DNA of 64,000 nucleotides from Thalassia testudinum (lineage: Eukaryota > Streptophyta > Magnoliopsida > Alismatales > Hydrocharitaceae), in contig JAZHRO010000024.1 of NCBI GenBank assembly GCA_037157565.1, positions 12,468,501 to 12,532,500 on the forward strand, read 5' to 3'. The notes under the pieces are model-generated. The model was not told the origin of the DNA. It searched no databases and worked only from the letters and a program-made list of their open reading frames with translations. This document shows, piece by piece, positions 11,350-23,368 of this stretch (position 1 is its first letter; each line of letters starts with the position of its first letter). Position numbers and translations under genes: made by a program.

Positions 11350-11640
11350 GGATTTGGACCATTCAAAAGGATACATGCTTCATCACAGCATTACAGAATT
11401 TGAAAGAGGATGGAGATTATGTTAACAGTACTTTCACAAGAAGTGTCTGGCACCTTTTGAGAGATCACATGGAATATCATTTTCAATGAGGAGATCCCAC
11501 TAACTAAAATTATGAACCGCTGAAAGTTTCTAAAGAAGAGCTATCAGTTGGTGATGGAATTGTTAGCTGACGAGACACGGACATGGGATATTGAACATGT
11601 TATCGTCCCAAATGATCCAACCTAGTGGAAAAATGTAAGA
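11350..11640 (+). pseudogene. second Myb/SANT-like domain relic
   Basis: Starting near 11354 the frame reads WTIQKDTCFITALQNLKE, DGDYVNSTFTRSVWHLLR and DHMEYHFQ before a TGA near 11487. The next frame then gives KKSYQLVMELLADE and TWDIEHVIVPNDPT, matching the second half of plant Myb/SANT-like domains (Y-x-V-x-x-L-L, then WD, then a W after a stop). At least one frameshift and two stops are present. It resembles, but is clearly different from, the relic at 7314. Confidence 0.6.
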
Positions 11641-14321
11641 ATCATTCCATTATGCATTCTTCTCTTTATTTACCTTCTTGCAAAGATAGGTTTTCATTTT
11701 CTTTCACTTTACGAGGGTCATATAGACAATGATGAAAGCTTCCAATGCTTGAAGGCAGACCTATTAACCGATTAGATGGTGTTGGTTTGGCTGACTGGTG
11801 AACCCCAATGAATGTGTTTACATACGTAGGATGGCTACAGTGCAGCAACCCTATGCAGCACAGAAGGTAATGGTTAATTGTATTTGCATGTCATGAATGG
11901 CTGTAATACAACCCCATGCAATGCAAATTTCAAGAGTTAAATTTTTTAGACCATTGATAGTGATAAAATTTGCCTGATGGCTAGCGTTAAAAATTTCTAC
12001 AATGAAGAAATCTGAGCCTACTAGAATAGATTGAGCCTACTAGAATAGCGTTAAAAACTTCTCATAGTTTCCCATATAAGTTAACAAAAATATCCACTAT
12101 AATTACTCAACTTTCCATGTATTAAGGATTTTGAGAGGAAGTCTCATAATATATTTCTTCTTATTCAAGGTCGTGGATTGTAACACTTGTCTTATTAAAA
12201 TAATTTGCCATATTTGCTATGCTAAAGATTAAACTTTAGATGTAGATCAAAGCTGCTCATAACTTAGATTGTTAAAGGGAAATCCAAATCATATTTTGTA
12301 AAGGAGTAATATATTTTTCTTATTTATGTCATTTTTATTTCTCAATGTAATATGTCATGCAGTAATGTCACTTGTAAGAAACTTTATGATTCACATGAAT
12401 TGAGTACATAGTGTGTAATTGCAGAGATTTCATTTAAATGGTTCATTATATTTTTCTTATTTTTGTTATTTATATTTGACAATATAATATGTGATGCTGT
12501 AATGTTTATTGTAACAAATTTGATTAATCACGTGACAATAGAACAAAATCTTTCTCCAATACAAGTAAATTTTCTTTTGTATTTACCATTCAACCTTTCT
12601 AATTAAAATATTATTATTTAAACAAAAAATAACCCCAACTAACTTACCTATCATCCCAAGGGCAAACATGTCTTTTGCCACTTTTAACCCCTATTCTAAC
12701 GCCTATTCCCAAGTAAACAACCTCCTGTCACATCACAGGATAACCCACATTCTTAACTCCCATTCAGTAAACACAAATAGGGGTTAACCTTTTTTTACAA
12801 GTAAACACAAACAAATATTAACCTTTATTATAAGTTTACTAACCCAAATTAGCTAACGCTCACCATAAACTAACCCTTTATTTATAATACAACAAATCAC
12901 GTCCCCCATAATTTATCTTACAATGAAACAAAATATTGAAGAAAACCCCCACTATCAAACATAGACAAATAAGGGACTCTTGCAAGGATGCCCTTATAGA
13001 CGCTTGATATTGTATAAACCTATTTACCCCTAAAAAGTTGATAATCATGGGTCAGATACCTCTCAGATTAAGCTCCATCAAGTTAATTGTTCTTACAGAA
13101 AATTCAAAATATCTGAATTATTTGCACTCCTTTATATCCTAATATTCAAACCAATACAATTTATCTTTAATCACTTGTTTATCACTTTCACCTAATGTAG
13201 CATCATGGGATCACTTATTATCTTTCCTTCAGGAGACTAAAGGATGTTAATTTGCCTTGAATTCAGTCCAAGCCAACTCTTATATGGTTAATTTGTGACC
13301 TCATCCTCAAGGTAGAAATCTATATTTGGCAACGTTGTGAGGATATCTGTCGAAATATAACAATTTAGGGGCCTCTACGTGGTATTAAATATTTCCAGAG
13401 GAGTATGTAAAAATTCCTAAAGCTGACAGCTCCAAGTTCTTTACTTGCAAAGCATCGATTCATTCATTACGTCAACGCCAACCCGGTACTTAACCTGCCA
13501 CCTAATAAGCACCTTTTTTCAGCTTATTCCACACTTAAACCAAACACCCCCTAAAGGGCTCTAATGATAGGGTCTCGATTCTACGTATTTATATGATGTT
13601 GGGGAAACTTTTTGTTCCTCAGAAAGATGGAATTCCATCTGCGAACCAAACGGCACCTTAGTGTTTAAAGGCATTTCATAATCCAAAGGGCTATAGATAG
13701 GAGCCACAGGCTATTTCTTCTAACTGCCATTGCAACATCGAAGGTGAGTTCATTTTATCAAGTTGGCTCAAATTCCATACATATTTACTAGACCTCCCCA
13801 TAAAATGGCAATTCTTAATCAAGTATCAAAACTTAAAAAAGGTTAGATGCTTCCAGGAGTTCAATTAAGCTCATGCACCCTGTTTCTTGCAAGCAAACGA
13901 ACCTCCAACGTTGAACAAGCTGTACTTTCTCCTGCCTGCTTTGCCTCAAACCTTGGTTGAATACATACAGAAAAGGTTATGGTACATGGAATCGACGAGC
14001 CTCGGGCTCGGACCGAACAGGCCATTATTTATCTCTTAGGACTGTAATTTACACACTAGAGGATAGTCTGCCCACTTATTTTGCCTAGACAATAATACAA
14101 TAGTCCTAAGTTGATAAAGAAAGAGATCAAGTTTCGTGGTGCCGATGTTCTTAATCTACCCAACTCAAATGGCTGAAGATGAAGATTATATGAACTTTAG
14201 CTGCAGATTCGATGGCTTCTACTCCTGTACAGGAAGACTTACCATGAGCGCCGGTGTTTCCTTACATTGCTAGCCGTCAAAAGGTGATAATTGCCGTCAA
14301 TTTGGTTTGGTTGTAGCTCCC
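11641..14321. other. no gene recognised; transposon-end-like sequence near 13.54 kb
   Basis: AT-rich non-coding sequence. AACCAAACACCCCCTAA at about 13540 and AACCAAACGGCACC near 13645 have the look of right-hand ends of plant MITE-type elements, but I found no matching left ends. Bases 12600-12880 contain several AACCCC/GGGGTT words in opposite orientation. Nothing else is supported. Confidence 0.4.
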
Positions 14322-17300
14322 TCATATGACAGTCCTGTCCTTTATGGTTGCATTCTTTGCGATCACGGTGATACCAGAGCGGATATAGAATCCTTCAGTT
14401 GGCCTGTCAGCCTCCTCAACTCCCTGCATATTTTTGGAATGACAATTTTATGAACTGTTGGAAATAAATTGTACTAACAACCACGCACAGAAAGACTTGT
14501 TAGACCACACTACAAGAAAAAAGTCATTTCCAGACGTTTATTTCCCTAGACATCTAGATAAATTATAGTTATCAGAACGTTTAATCAAGATAAATGTTAA
14601 GCATGATCTGACATGCCCTTTGGATCAAACGTCTCGAAAGGTTACTTGACGTTAATTTTGGTTAAATATCTGAATAATATTATACTTATGTAGACATTTA
14701 GAAAATAAATATCTAGAAAGACCCTTTGTCTTGTAGTATATCACTTACGTCTGCATTGGCAATGATGACTTCTTTTCCAATTCTCGCATTCTTGTCGATA
14801 ATGCAATTTCTGAAGGAAGTAGAAGTTTTTGAGGGCTCGTTGCGAGTAACAAACTCTTGCGTTAATCTGAAGTATGTACTCCTTTACCTGATCTTTGTGT
14901 TCTGTCCCACCCCAATAGGAACCTTGCCCTCTGCAAGTGCTGCTATTTCAGTTTCTGTTTGGTAACAATCAGCACCCATCATCATGACATCCTGAAATAA
15001 TTGCGGTACGATGGAAGTGAGCATGCATGAGTACCAAACCAACCATCCCATGAAATTTGTTCATGTATTGACACGTAATTAAATTTCCGGGCAGAAATAA
15101 GCTTGAAGATGCACAGCCAAAAAAAAAAACCCAATGGAATTCCTGAAACTGATCCAATGTACTAAAATTTACTTCTATTGCGGGCCCACTGTTCCTGAAG
15201 GTTTTTGCTTCACGGGGATTGAATGTCATTGGATTATTGTATTAACTATTTAACCAAAAAAATTCTTTCTCTAACACAACTGCTATTTTACGGAAAAACA
15301 ATGGCTTTTCATGAGCATTGAAGTCAGTCTCAGAGGAACCTTCTAATGTCCCTGGAATCCACATGTGAGATTGTATACCAAGCATTCCAATAACTCAAGA
15401 AATTAATTGGGTAAATATAGCGATAAGATTATAGACTTTTGGAGAAGATGCAGATACTGAATATCCACTCAATGTAGGCATTTTTGCAATTAAATACATC
15501 ATGAACGTTGTTTTTCCGATCAATTACTTTTTAATTTTATGTATATATTAGTAGAAGAATATACGCTTCTTTCTGTGTAAAACTTTCAGGGATGCTATAA
15601 CTGTTTGCTGAACACGTATAATGGATGCTCCGGTTTGTGCCCTTTATTCCATCTGGAGAATTAATGTTGAAATCCAATACTCATAGATACCAAGTCTACC
15701 TTCAAGTCTTTGGGATGAGAACACCAGAGACTAGTTTTCTACCTCGAGATTCATACACATATTTGAATAATAATTTGAATATGAATATTACCCTTATCCA
15801 ACCCACACCTAATGCATTTGCAATACATGTGAGTATCACTCCCTCTTTCTTTTTCAAAAAAAAAAACATGTGAGTATCACAAGACTCCAAAAATCCATCG
15901 ACATTTAACAAGCACATTGAAGAAAGATGAATAGGATTTAACATGTTGTTATCTTTATATGACTCGTATAGCAGAAACTCACCTTCAGCTCTGCACCATA
16001 CTCTAGACGTGAGCGATCACCCACGACAGAACACCCAATAGTGCACTCTCGTAAGAAGCAACCATGAGATATGATTGAATTTAATATCTGCAAAATATGA
16101 AAACAAATTAACAGACTCAAACGTCAGTGGGATTAAAACACCTCTTTGACCAATTCAGCATTACCTTGCATTTGTCTGCTTTGGTTGGTGCAGATATCTT
16201 GGTGATCTGTAAAAGGGAGTCATTGGATCATAAAACTGAAATTTTGGAGCCTACACGAAATAGAATTTACATGGCAGTTAGGAACTTAGATACGCCCTAT
16301 GAAATGCAAAATAGCTATGCACTTGATGTGAAATATAATTCATGTCTTTCATCAGATTTGGTAGCAGATGAAAAAAGTGAGATCAAACAGTAGCAAAGTC
16401 AGTAATCTATACTCTAACAACCAACCCGATCAGTCAGTGCCAAGTTTGCATCGAAGAATGCTCTAATAGTCCCAATGTCTTCCCAGTAATCGTTGAACAG
16501 ATAAGCCTGTAAATTATGTTTAGGAAACAAATGTCAGATTGTTAAATGCTTGTCTTATGAAAAGTACGCATGATTCAATCATGAGGAAGTAAGTGAACAA
16601 TTGTTTCACCTGGACATTGTGCTCCATCAGAGCCGCTGGTATGATTTCCAATCCAAAATCATTAGAGGTTGGAAACCTCCATCTGAAAAGCCCAAAGATG
16701 TAATCAATTTCACAGACGGATGTGACCTACATGTCATCACAGTGGAATATCCACAACCATGTAGGACTTGACTATGAAATACTTGCCTCAAGAGCTTTAG
16801 AAGAACATCTCTTTTGAATAGATACACCCCCATAGATGCAATGTACGGGGAGCTATCAGCTTCTTGGTTAGGCAAACCAAGTATGCTCGTATCTACTTTC
16901 TGTATTGCGTGACAAGAAACAAGAATTTAAGGTATGTATATATGGCATATGAGGGATGGCAGTTCATCATCCTATCTAATCAATCTAATGAATATTGTAT
17001 AAACTCACAAACAATAAGGAATCATTAGGAAGGTGAATCACAGTTTCTCGTGCTATTACGTACCATAGCTTCCAAGCTGGCACCCTTTGGTTTCTCCAAG
17101 AATTGAAGAATACGGCCTGCGTTGTCTATCTTCATCAGCCCATGATCTGAAGCCCGGCTGCCAAAAGGTAAAGAATGGTGAAAAGCTTGCTAAAATCTGT
17201 GCAAAGTTCGTGATGGCATTCTTGGTGAATGCAAACATTTCAGGATATCTTTTTTTCACTTGTCGATACTAAGAATATACCTCTCATCCATGGGTACACA

Positions 17301-18161
17301 GGAAACTGTTATATCAGCATCGGCATCGATATGTTTCTGCAAGCATAAGTTTCTTCGATTAGAAACAATACCATTTGAGAAGTTCTCACAGTAGAATTCC
17401 AAGTACAGATCTAAATTAATAAGAATGGAGCTATCACATCTATGCATCATGGCACATGCCTGCAAGAAGTCCATGTAATCCATTCTGTATAATTGATCGC
17501 CTGACAAGATCATCACATGTTCAAGGTCCTTGTTTCTAGTGTCCTGAACAGGAAGGAACATTAAGCTTACATCTAATTTCTTTAACTGGAAAAGAGCTAC
17601 AACCAACCAAGTTTGAGCGTAAGTAACAAAATACAGCTTGAACCCTACAGATAAGATCAAATACACACCTCCAAGAGCCAAATAAATTGCCTGACAGCAT
17701 CTGCATTTCCCTGGAACCATCTCTTCCCAGCCTCACCAGGAGTTTGCGTGGCCGCTAAGACCTGGCATTCATTCATCAATATCAAATGGTGATGTATCTA
17801 ATAAGCAACGAATTAAATCTTACCAACAGAATATTGTGACCAGGAAAATATTTGAAAATCATGCACCAATATTGCAGTCACGTGACATTGTTATTTATAA
17901 TGTAATCTAAAGAACTGCAGCTTCTCTTCATCAATCTTTTCAAGTTATGCATCAACATGTGTACAAAGAAATCAAGTTAATTGATGAAAGTTGGAAGTTG
18001 CATACCTCCACAAATCCATTTCCAAAGTTGTATGTTCGAGAGATGTGGCGGTTGAGGGATGCAGAACTGAACTGGGTCAACACGTAGATCTTGTTTATTC
18101 CGCTGTTGATGCAATTGCTCATAGGAATATCAATAAGTCTGTAGCATCCTCCAACAGGAAC
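14322..18161 (-). pseudogene. ADP-glucose pyrophosphorylase large subunit, damaged
   Basis: ADP-glucose pyrophosphorylase makes ADP-glucose, the glucosyl donor for starch, from glucose-1-phosphate and ATP; the large subunit is mainly regulatory. Eleven exons read in order on the minus strand: 18006-18161 ([14 protein letters not shown]), 17669-17761, 17460-17543 (SGDQLYRMDYMDF), 17281-17336, 17064-17157, 16787-16899 ([12 protein letters not shown]), 16610-16682, 16426-16506, 16165-16250, 15983-16087 (SHGCFLREC), 14888-14991, then 14749-14809 and 14322-14423 to the TGA, so thirteen blocks in all with phases that join. The block 16165-16250 is 86 nt where 87 are needed: one C is missing near 16190, which gives a stop at the start of the next exon. 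The transit peptide and the N-terminal GGG loop were not found upstream. Two introns begin with GC (after 17460 and after 16787). A single-base assembly error remains possible. Confidence 0.9.
14508..14738. mobile_element. CACTA-type MITE in the last intron of the pyrophosphorylase pseudogene
   Basis: The left end reads CACTACAAGAAAAAAG and the right end, reverse-complemented, TACTACAAGACAAAGG, close to the CACTA superfamily terminal repeat. It is about 230 bp, carries no protein, and contains CAGACGTTT and GAACGTTTAA words inside. Flanking trinucleotides (CCA and TAT) do not match, so the insertion is old or the ends are slightly off. Confidence 0.65.
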
Positions 18162-18309
18162 CTACAGCAGAAGTTGGCCATTGGAGTTAGCACGAGACAA
18201 ATCATCCCTGAAGATGGTCAAGACTTTTTTTTTTTCAATAAGAAATAACAAATAATTTGAATCAGAAGAAGGTGAATTTTGGAACTATTACCAATTTACA
18301 GGAGAATTA

Positions 18310-18600
18310 AGTTGTGTTGGGATTTGGACATGCCACGTGGCAGCATCTGAAGCCACATCAGAACTGGCGGCAAAGGGTACAATTGGATCAATTTTGGTGC
18401 ACCAAGTTTGGTTATTTTCTATTTTTAGTAAAGTTATTTTTAAGAATATGTTTGGAATTTATTTTTAGGAGATAAGATCTTTCCTAATGAAATATGATCT
18501 TCCTCAATAGGATAAAATCTTCTTGTTTCTATTTGTAGGGATATAGAGAGCCTTTCCAACTATTCTAATTTGAGTTAATCAAATATTTCCAACACAACTC
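18310..18600. mobile_element. short element with 11-bp inverted ends
   Basis: AGTTGTGTTGG at 18310-18320 is matched in reverse by CCAACACAACT at 18589-18599. The inner part also fits an LTR-like pattern TGTTGG...CCAACA (18315-18594, 280 bp). A perfect 12-bp palindrome TGCCACGTGGCA, a G-box core, lies at 18331-18342. No direct repeat flanks it convincingly, so I cannot choose between a small LTR and a MITE. Confidence 0.45.
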
Positions 18601-20027
18601 AAGAGGACTCCTTTCCTCTCTACCTCTCTCTTCTCCACATGTGGTGGCTCTCTCTCCCTCAAACTCCACTCCAAACTGCAGCAGCAAATCAGGGAATTTC
18701 CTCCCTGTTTTCAACTTGGAAACAGTCTCACATTGGACAGTTTTTCCCACGCCAATTAGCCTTTACACTTCCTACATGCACGCCAACTTCTACAAGTTGA
18801 TTAAGCAAGCAAAAGAGGCCAATAGCAGTTATGAGATACCTGGGTCCACATACAGTAATGAAGACTTCTAGCCATGGACTAGAAATGCCCCATGTTCCGG
18901 AGCACATTGCCTAAGGCAGTGCATAGGTCCTTCCTGTTCTATTTGTGCGGTTAATTAAAAGGAACTTCTACCCTGCTATTTCCAGTTGTACGCCGTCGGC
19001 ATATCACAGTTACCAAGTTGAATAGTCCATACGTTCTGCAGTGGAGTAGACCATTCATTCCATCAAACATTTAGTTACTACCTCTGCCCCCTTGCTTTTT
19101 CTTGGACAAGCAAACAATGATAAGAGGAAATCTACTGCAATGTTCTATAACTGGACCCCTCAACTCAAGCGTTGCAACCATTGATACTTTTGATCCTCGC
19201 ACTGGTATGAAATATAGTCAGGTGCGTATATATAAATACAAGGATGATCATTCACACCATGTGTGCAATCCATATTGACAAGATGAGAGAGTTGTCCCTG
19301 TACATCGCATGGTATAAAGGAGTAGCTTCTTGTTCCTTCTCCTTCTATGGTGGATAAAGAGGGATCTCAAAGGCTAACATAAACGACACTCCCAAGTACC
19401 ATAAACAACCCGAAGATTGTACACATTCTCCAATACCATAAATTGCTCTCAACTCATCTTAATCGAGTGTAAGGTGAGTCAAATCAGCCTAGGAGTTATT
19501 TTGGTCCAAAGTCCCTCACTAGATACAAAGTGACTGAAGTGCCAAAAAGTGGACAATGCGACATATTGTGCAAAAGAGTTTTAGTCAAGTTCCATTCAAG
19601 CAAGTGGACGAACCGCACTCAAAACTCTCTCATATCTAATGGTATGTTTGAATGTCATGTCCTTTGTTTCCCATTCTAGCCCCTTGTATAGATGAAGAGC
19701 TATGGGAGGATATGATTTGACTTTGGCTTTGAGGTGATCTTCTAGGATCCCTTTTCCAAGGTGATGCTTCCTCTTCCAATGCAACTCTTAAGAAGAAAGC
19801 AGCCTCCTTTGATAGATCCTACAATCTACCAAGTGCTCAATTCGCATGGTTAGAGATGCTAGCCTGACTACAATTACCTCCACCAGAAAGGCATCAGACT
19901 CTTGCTTGTTGTTCCTTTCCTTAGTGGTGGCCAGATACTCACCTGAAGTTGAAAAAGAGTAGCATAGATAGCTGTTGCCCTGTCAAGTAGCATGTCCTCG
20001 GGAGGGGAACATTCTTGCCACTACTCT
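18601..20027. other. no gene recognised
   Basis: I looked on the minus strand for the missing N-terminal exons of the pyrophosphorylase pseudogene (a GGG-containing loop) and did not find them. The open frame at 19596-19784 on the minus strand has no domain I recognise. Confidence 0.45.
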
Positions 20028-20036
20028 AGATGGCAA

Positions 20037-20157
20037 CACTTTTTTCCTTTTTATTTCTTTTCTTTGAGAAGGTAAATACAATACACATGAAATTTGATCT
20101 CATGACCTCTTAGATGCCAATGTGAGGCTCTACCATTGAACCAATCCCTTGGCTGCC
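20037..20157 (-). mobile_element. tRNA-derived SINE with 9-bp target-site duplication
   Basis: On the minus strand it begins GGCAGCCAAGGGATTGG. A box-A-like GGTTCAATGGTAGAG lies at 20128-20142, followed by a box-B-like GGTCATGAGATCAAATTTC at 20089-20107, the layout of tRNA-derived plant SINEs with an internal Pol III promoter. The 3' end is A-rich (a T-rich run at 20041-20065 on the plus strand). AGATGGCAA flanks it on both sides (20028-20036 and 20158-20166). At about 121 bp it is short for plant SINEs. Confidence 0.8.
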
Positions 20158-20166
20158 AGATGGCAA

Positions 20167-21129
20167 ACATTATATGAAGGGGCCTAAGCCATTTTACCTA
20201 GCCCAAGCCTTCACTCTTTTAGTCTTTTGCAACCTATATCATTGATAGTATTCCTATTCGTAACTCCTCCTTGTTCTTTCTCCACCCAATGACTTGCAAG
20301 TGAATTCAAACAACCCAACATCCATCTCTATCCTCCTGCATAACTCCTTATAGGTATCGGTGGCGAAGATGGGAGCTAAACCTGGACGTATAGGTGTCTA
20401 GATTCAGAGCAACACCTGGTGTCGTCTCCGATTCCGGTGAGCTCATCCGCTAAATAGGATTTGGAAGCCATCTGCATCATCGGATGAAGAGAATGTGCTG
20501 AGCTGAAGCTCGGCAGTAGAGATGAAGGAGTTTAGACATGAGATGGAAGGTGATCGAAGGGTGCGGTGACCGGCTGTTGAGAGATGTCTAGACCAAGGAA
20601 GAAGAAGAAGAGGAGGAAGAAGACGGTGTACATAGGGACTAAAGTGCAAGAAAAGATAGGGACCAATAATTAATAAAAGGACTCGATTGAATAAAAATCT
20701 AAGGACCTAAACATAAACAGAGGCATTTAAAGCTTATTTTAATTTATTTCTTTTTCAACTTTTTATATGTTATTATAAATTAGATAAATAATATATTTAT
20801 GCCTTGAATTTACATTTTTCCCTTTTAATCTATATTTATTTAAATGATTAAGTTATTCAAGTTAATTACATACTTAGGATTAGATATTGATTAAGTTAAT
20901 TTAAATATTCATTAACTAGCTAAATATTTAGTATTTGAGTCTAAATTAGTGATTAAATTATAATTATGATTAATAGATATTTAATTTAGTGTTTTTATGT
21001 TATTTTAATGGTCCTTAGTATTTAATCCCCTTTATCATAATTAACCCTTAATAATACATATCCTTAGCTTATTAACTAGGGAAACTAGTTAATTAGGGGC
21101 ATTTAAGAGCCACGATGAGTCTCTCATCA
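20167..21129. other. no gene recognised, AT-rich
   Basis: Contains short frames without domains. Bases 20700-21070 are very AT-rich. Confidence 0.5.
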
Positions 21130-21273
21130 CCTCTTAAGGCTAACAAAGGAGCCTTAGGCATAAAAGAACACCAGGCTCCCTATCACAAACGTAGCCTCTT
21201 AAGGCCGTGAAGGAGCCTTAGGTGCAAAAGAATGTTAGGCTCCCTATTACAAATGTTGCCTCTTAAGGTCGAT
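21130..21273 (+). repeat. ~65-bp tandem repeat, interrupted by the solo LTR that follows
   Basis: Units start with CCTCTTAAGG at 21130, 21195 and 21259 and contain AAGGAGCCTTAGG and AGGCTCCCTAT. The third unit breaks at TCGAT (21269-21273), where a solo LTR begins, and continues beyond that LTR at 28384 (TCGAC, then CAAGGAGCCTTAAGTGC), with a fourth unit at 28442. The array therefore predates the insertion. Confidence 0.8.
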
Positions 21274-23368
21274 TGAGGATAACGTCATCATTATCCATAT
21301 CTAACTTTAATTAGTCATATTCCATTAGTAAATGCTCCTACATAACCGTCAAAGGACCGTAATTCACTGCACATCCTTTCTGAGAGTTTAACATGAAACC
21401 AGGGTTAAAACTATAATTTTACCATCATATCATAAATGTAGAACAACCACGGATTTTCTCAGGGGTTTATTAAGGTCAAATATGCATAAAGTCTAATAAG
21501 AGGGTCTGTGCAGACAGAAACGGGTTTTCACGTATTTTGAGAATTAAATGACATCTGAAATCCTAAAAACAGACCTTTTTAATTTACTAAGGTTTTGGTC
21601 AGGATAAAATTCACCTAAACCCTTTAAAAAATCATATAAAAATATTCTCTAGGGTTTGGCATCTTTGATTTGGCCATTAGAATCCATTTTAACCTAAAAC
21701 AGAGTCTCAAATAGATAGTTGCCCTAATTTAGGTTTCTGTGTAATTTGTCTAGTCAAACTTGGTCAAAACCTAAATTTGACTTCACCATCAGATTTCTTG
21801 GGTCTAAATTAGGATTTTACCAAAATTTAAGCTCAATCAGAGATCACCTTGACCTAGTTTTCATTTCAGTCTTATCTGACTCTTTTCTCTCACACATATG
21901 CCCCTAACTTTTGAATTCATTGCAATTAGGTCCCTAAATTTATCATCGTTCTTTGTAAAAAGATCCTCGCACCATTTTTGGAAGGTCAGACCTTAACTGT
22001 CAAGTTTCGAGCGAGGATTTCTCGCTCGATTCTCAACCAAACCTTACCAAATTTGAACAAAAGATTCCTTGTGAAATTGCCTTCCACATGAGCCCATACA
22101 TGAATCCTAAATCGCCCCCAAATCCTCATGCGAACCTTTTGAATGTTCACATGATCTACTCGCGAAAAAAATGTGGAGTTACAAGCTTGGTTTCTAAGCT
22201 TGAAACCCCTCCCCATGGCCTATAAATGGACCTACAATGCAAACCTCACCTCTTAAGCTAGGCTTTGGCCTAAAAACTCTCTTCAAATTCCTTCCCTGGC
22301 CATCTCCAACCTAGCTCCGGCGAGCTCCCCCTCCGTCATCCTACGGCCTCCCAACAGCCAAATTGGGAGTGCCACATTCTTCTTCGACTTCTTCCGCCTC
22401 TCGATGACCAAATCAGAGGCTCCCAAGTTCCCTGCTTCCTCGCTGCTACTCCACCAAAGAATTCATCCCCTCCAGCGTCAGCTAATCAAAGCCGGCATGG
22501 ATCTCCTACCTTGTCATCCCTTAGTTAGGTCCTTAGCTTCCTCTTCCTCTCTACATTATTTCTCTCTCCCTCAACTCTTGTTTCGATCACTGTCCACCTA
22601 GCTCCCCCATCATCTTCCTCCGCTTCGGTGAAGCTTCGATGAGCTCGCCACGCTACGCTACACCACTAAACACCCTCGCGTCACCTCCAAAACCTCCGCC
22701 ATCACCTCAAGACCAAAAATCCTCTCCTATTTCGCCTATTCACCCATCCAAAACCTCCTCCAAACACCACCTGCCGCCAACGCCATTCCCGACTCCAATA
22801 CACCCCTACACGCACTCTCATGCCACGTGAAGCACACGACCACATTCACCATCCTTCGGCGAAGCTCCCGGACCTTTTAATTAGGGCTTTTGAGCCCGTA
22901 TGCTTGATTTCAGGTCTCGCCGTCTGCTATCGCTGCCACCATCATCGCCGACTTCACCCGCAGTGCTCCGGCCACTTTCAACTGAATTGAAGGGCTCAGG
23001 TCTCACAAAATTCAACGAGGCTTCTTTCCAGGCCTTAATTGGTCAAACCACCTGCAGCCACAATAGTAATCGCAATGAGGCTTCTTTAGTTGCTACGGAT
23101 GAGGAGGATGTGGGATAGTCCTACATCATGAGAACACAAGCACCTGATAGCACATATATTGATTTTGTCCCATACACTGTTCGCCTCAAGACCACGGGGG
23201 TGAGGTCCCCACAACACCCACTCACCTAACCCAATTACATATCCTAAGCACTCCTCACTCATCATCACTGCCAGTGAGCCTAGACCCAGGTGTGCATGAT
23301 CCGATTACCCAGCCATCTGAGAGAGAAAGAGGAGAAGAAAGAAAGAAAGAGAGTGTAGGGGAGGGGGT

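Noticed and set aside
18315..18594. A definite copia solo LTR
   Set aside because: TG...CA ends fit, but no 5-bp duplication is present and the flanking bases extend the inverted repeat instead.
19596..19784. Minus-strand frame of 62 codons
   Set aside because: No recognisable motif and no neighbouring exon; reported only within the gene-less region.
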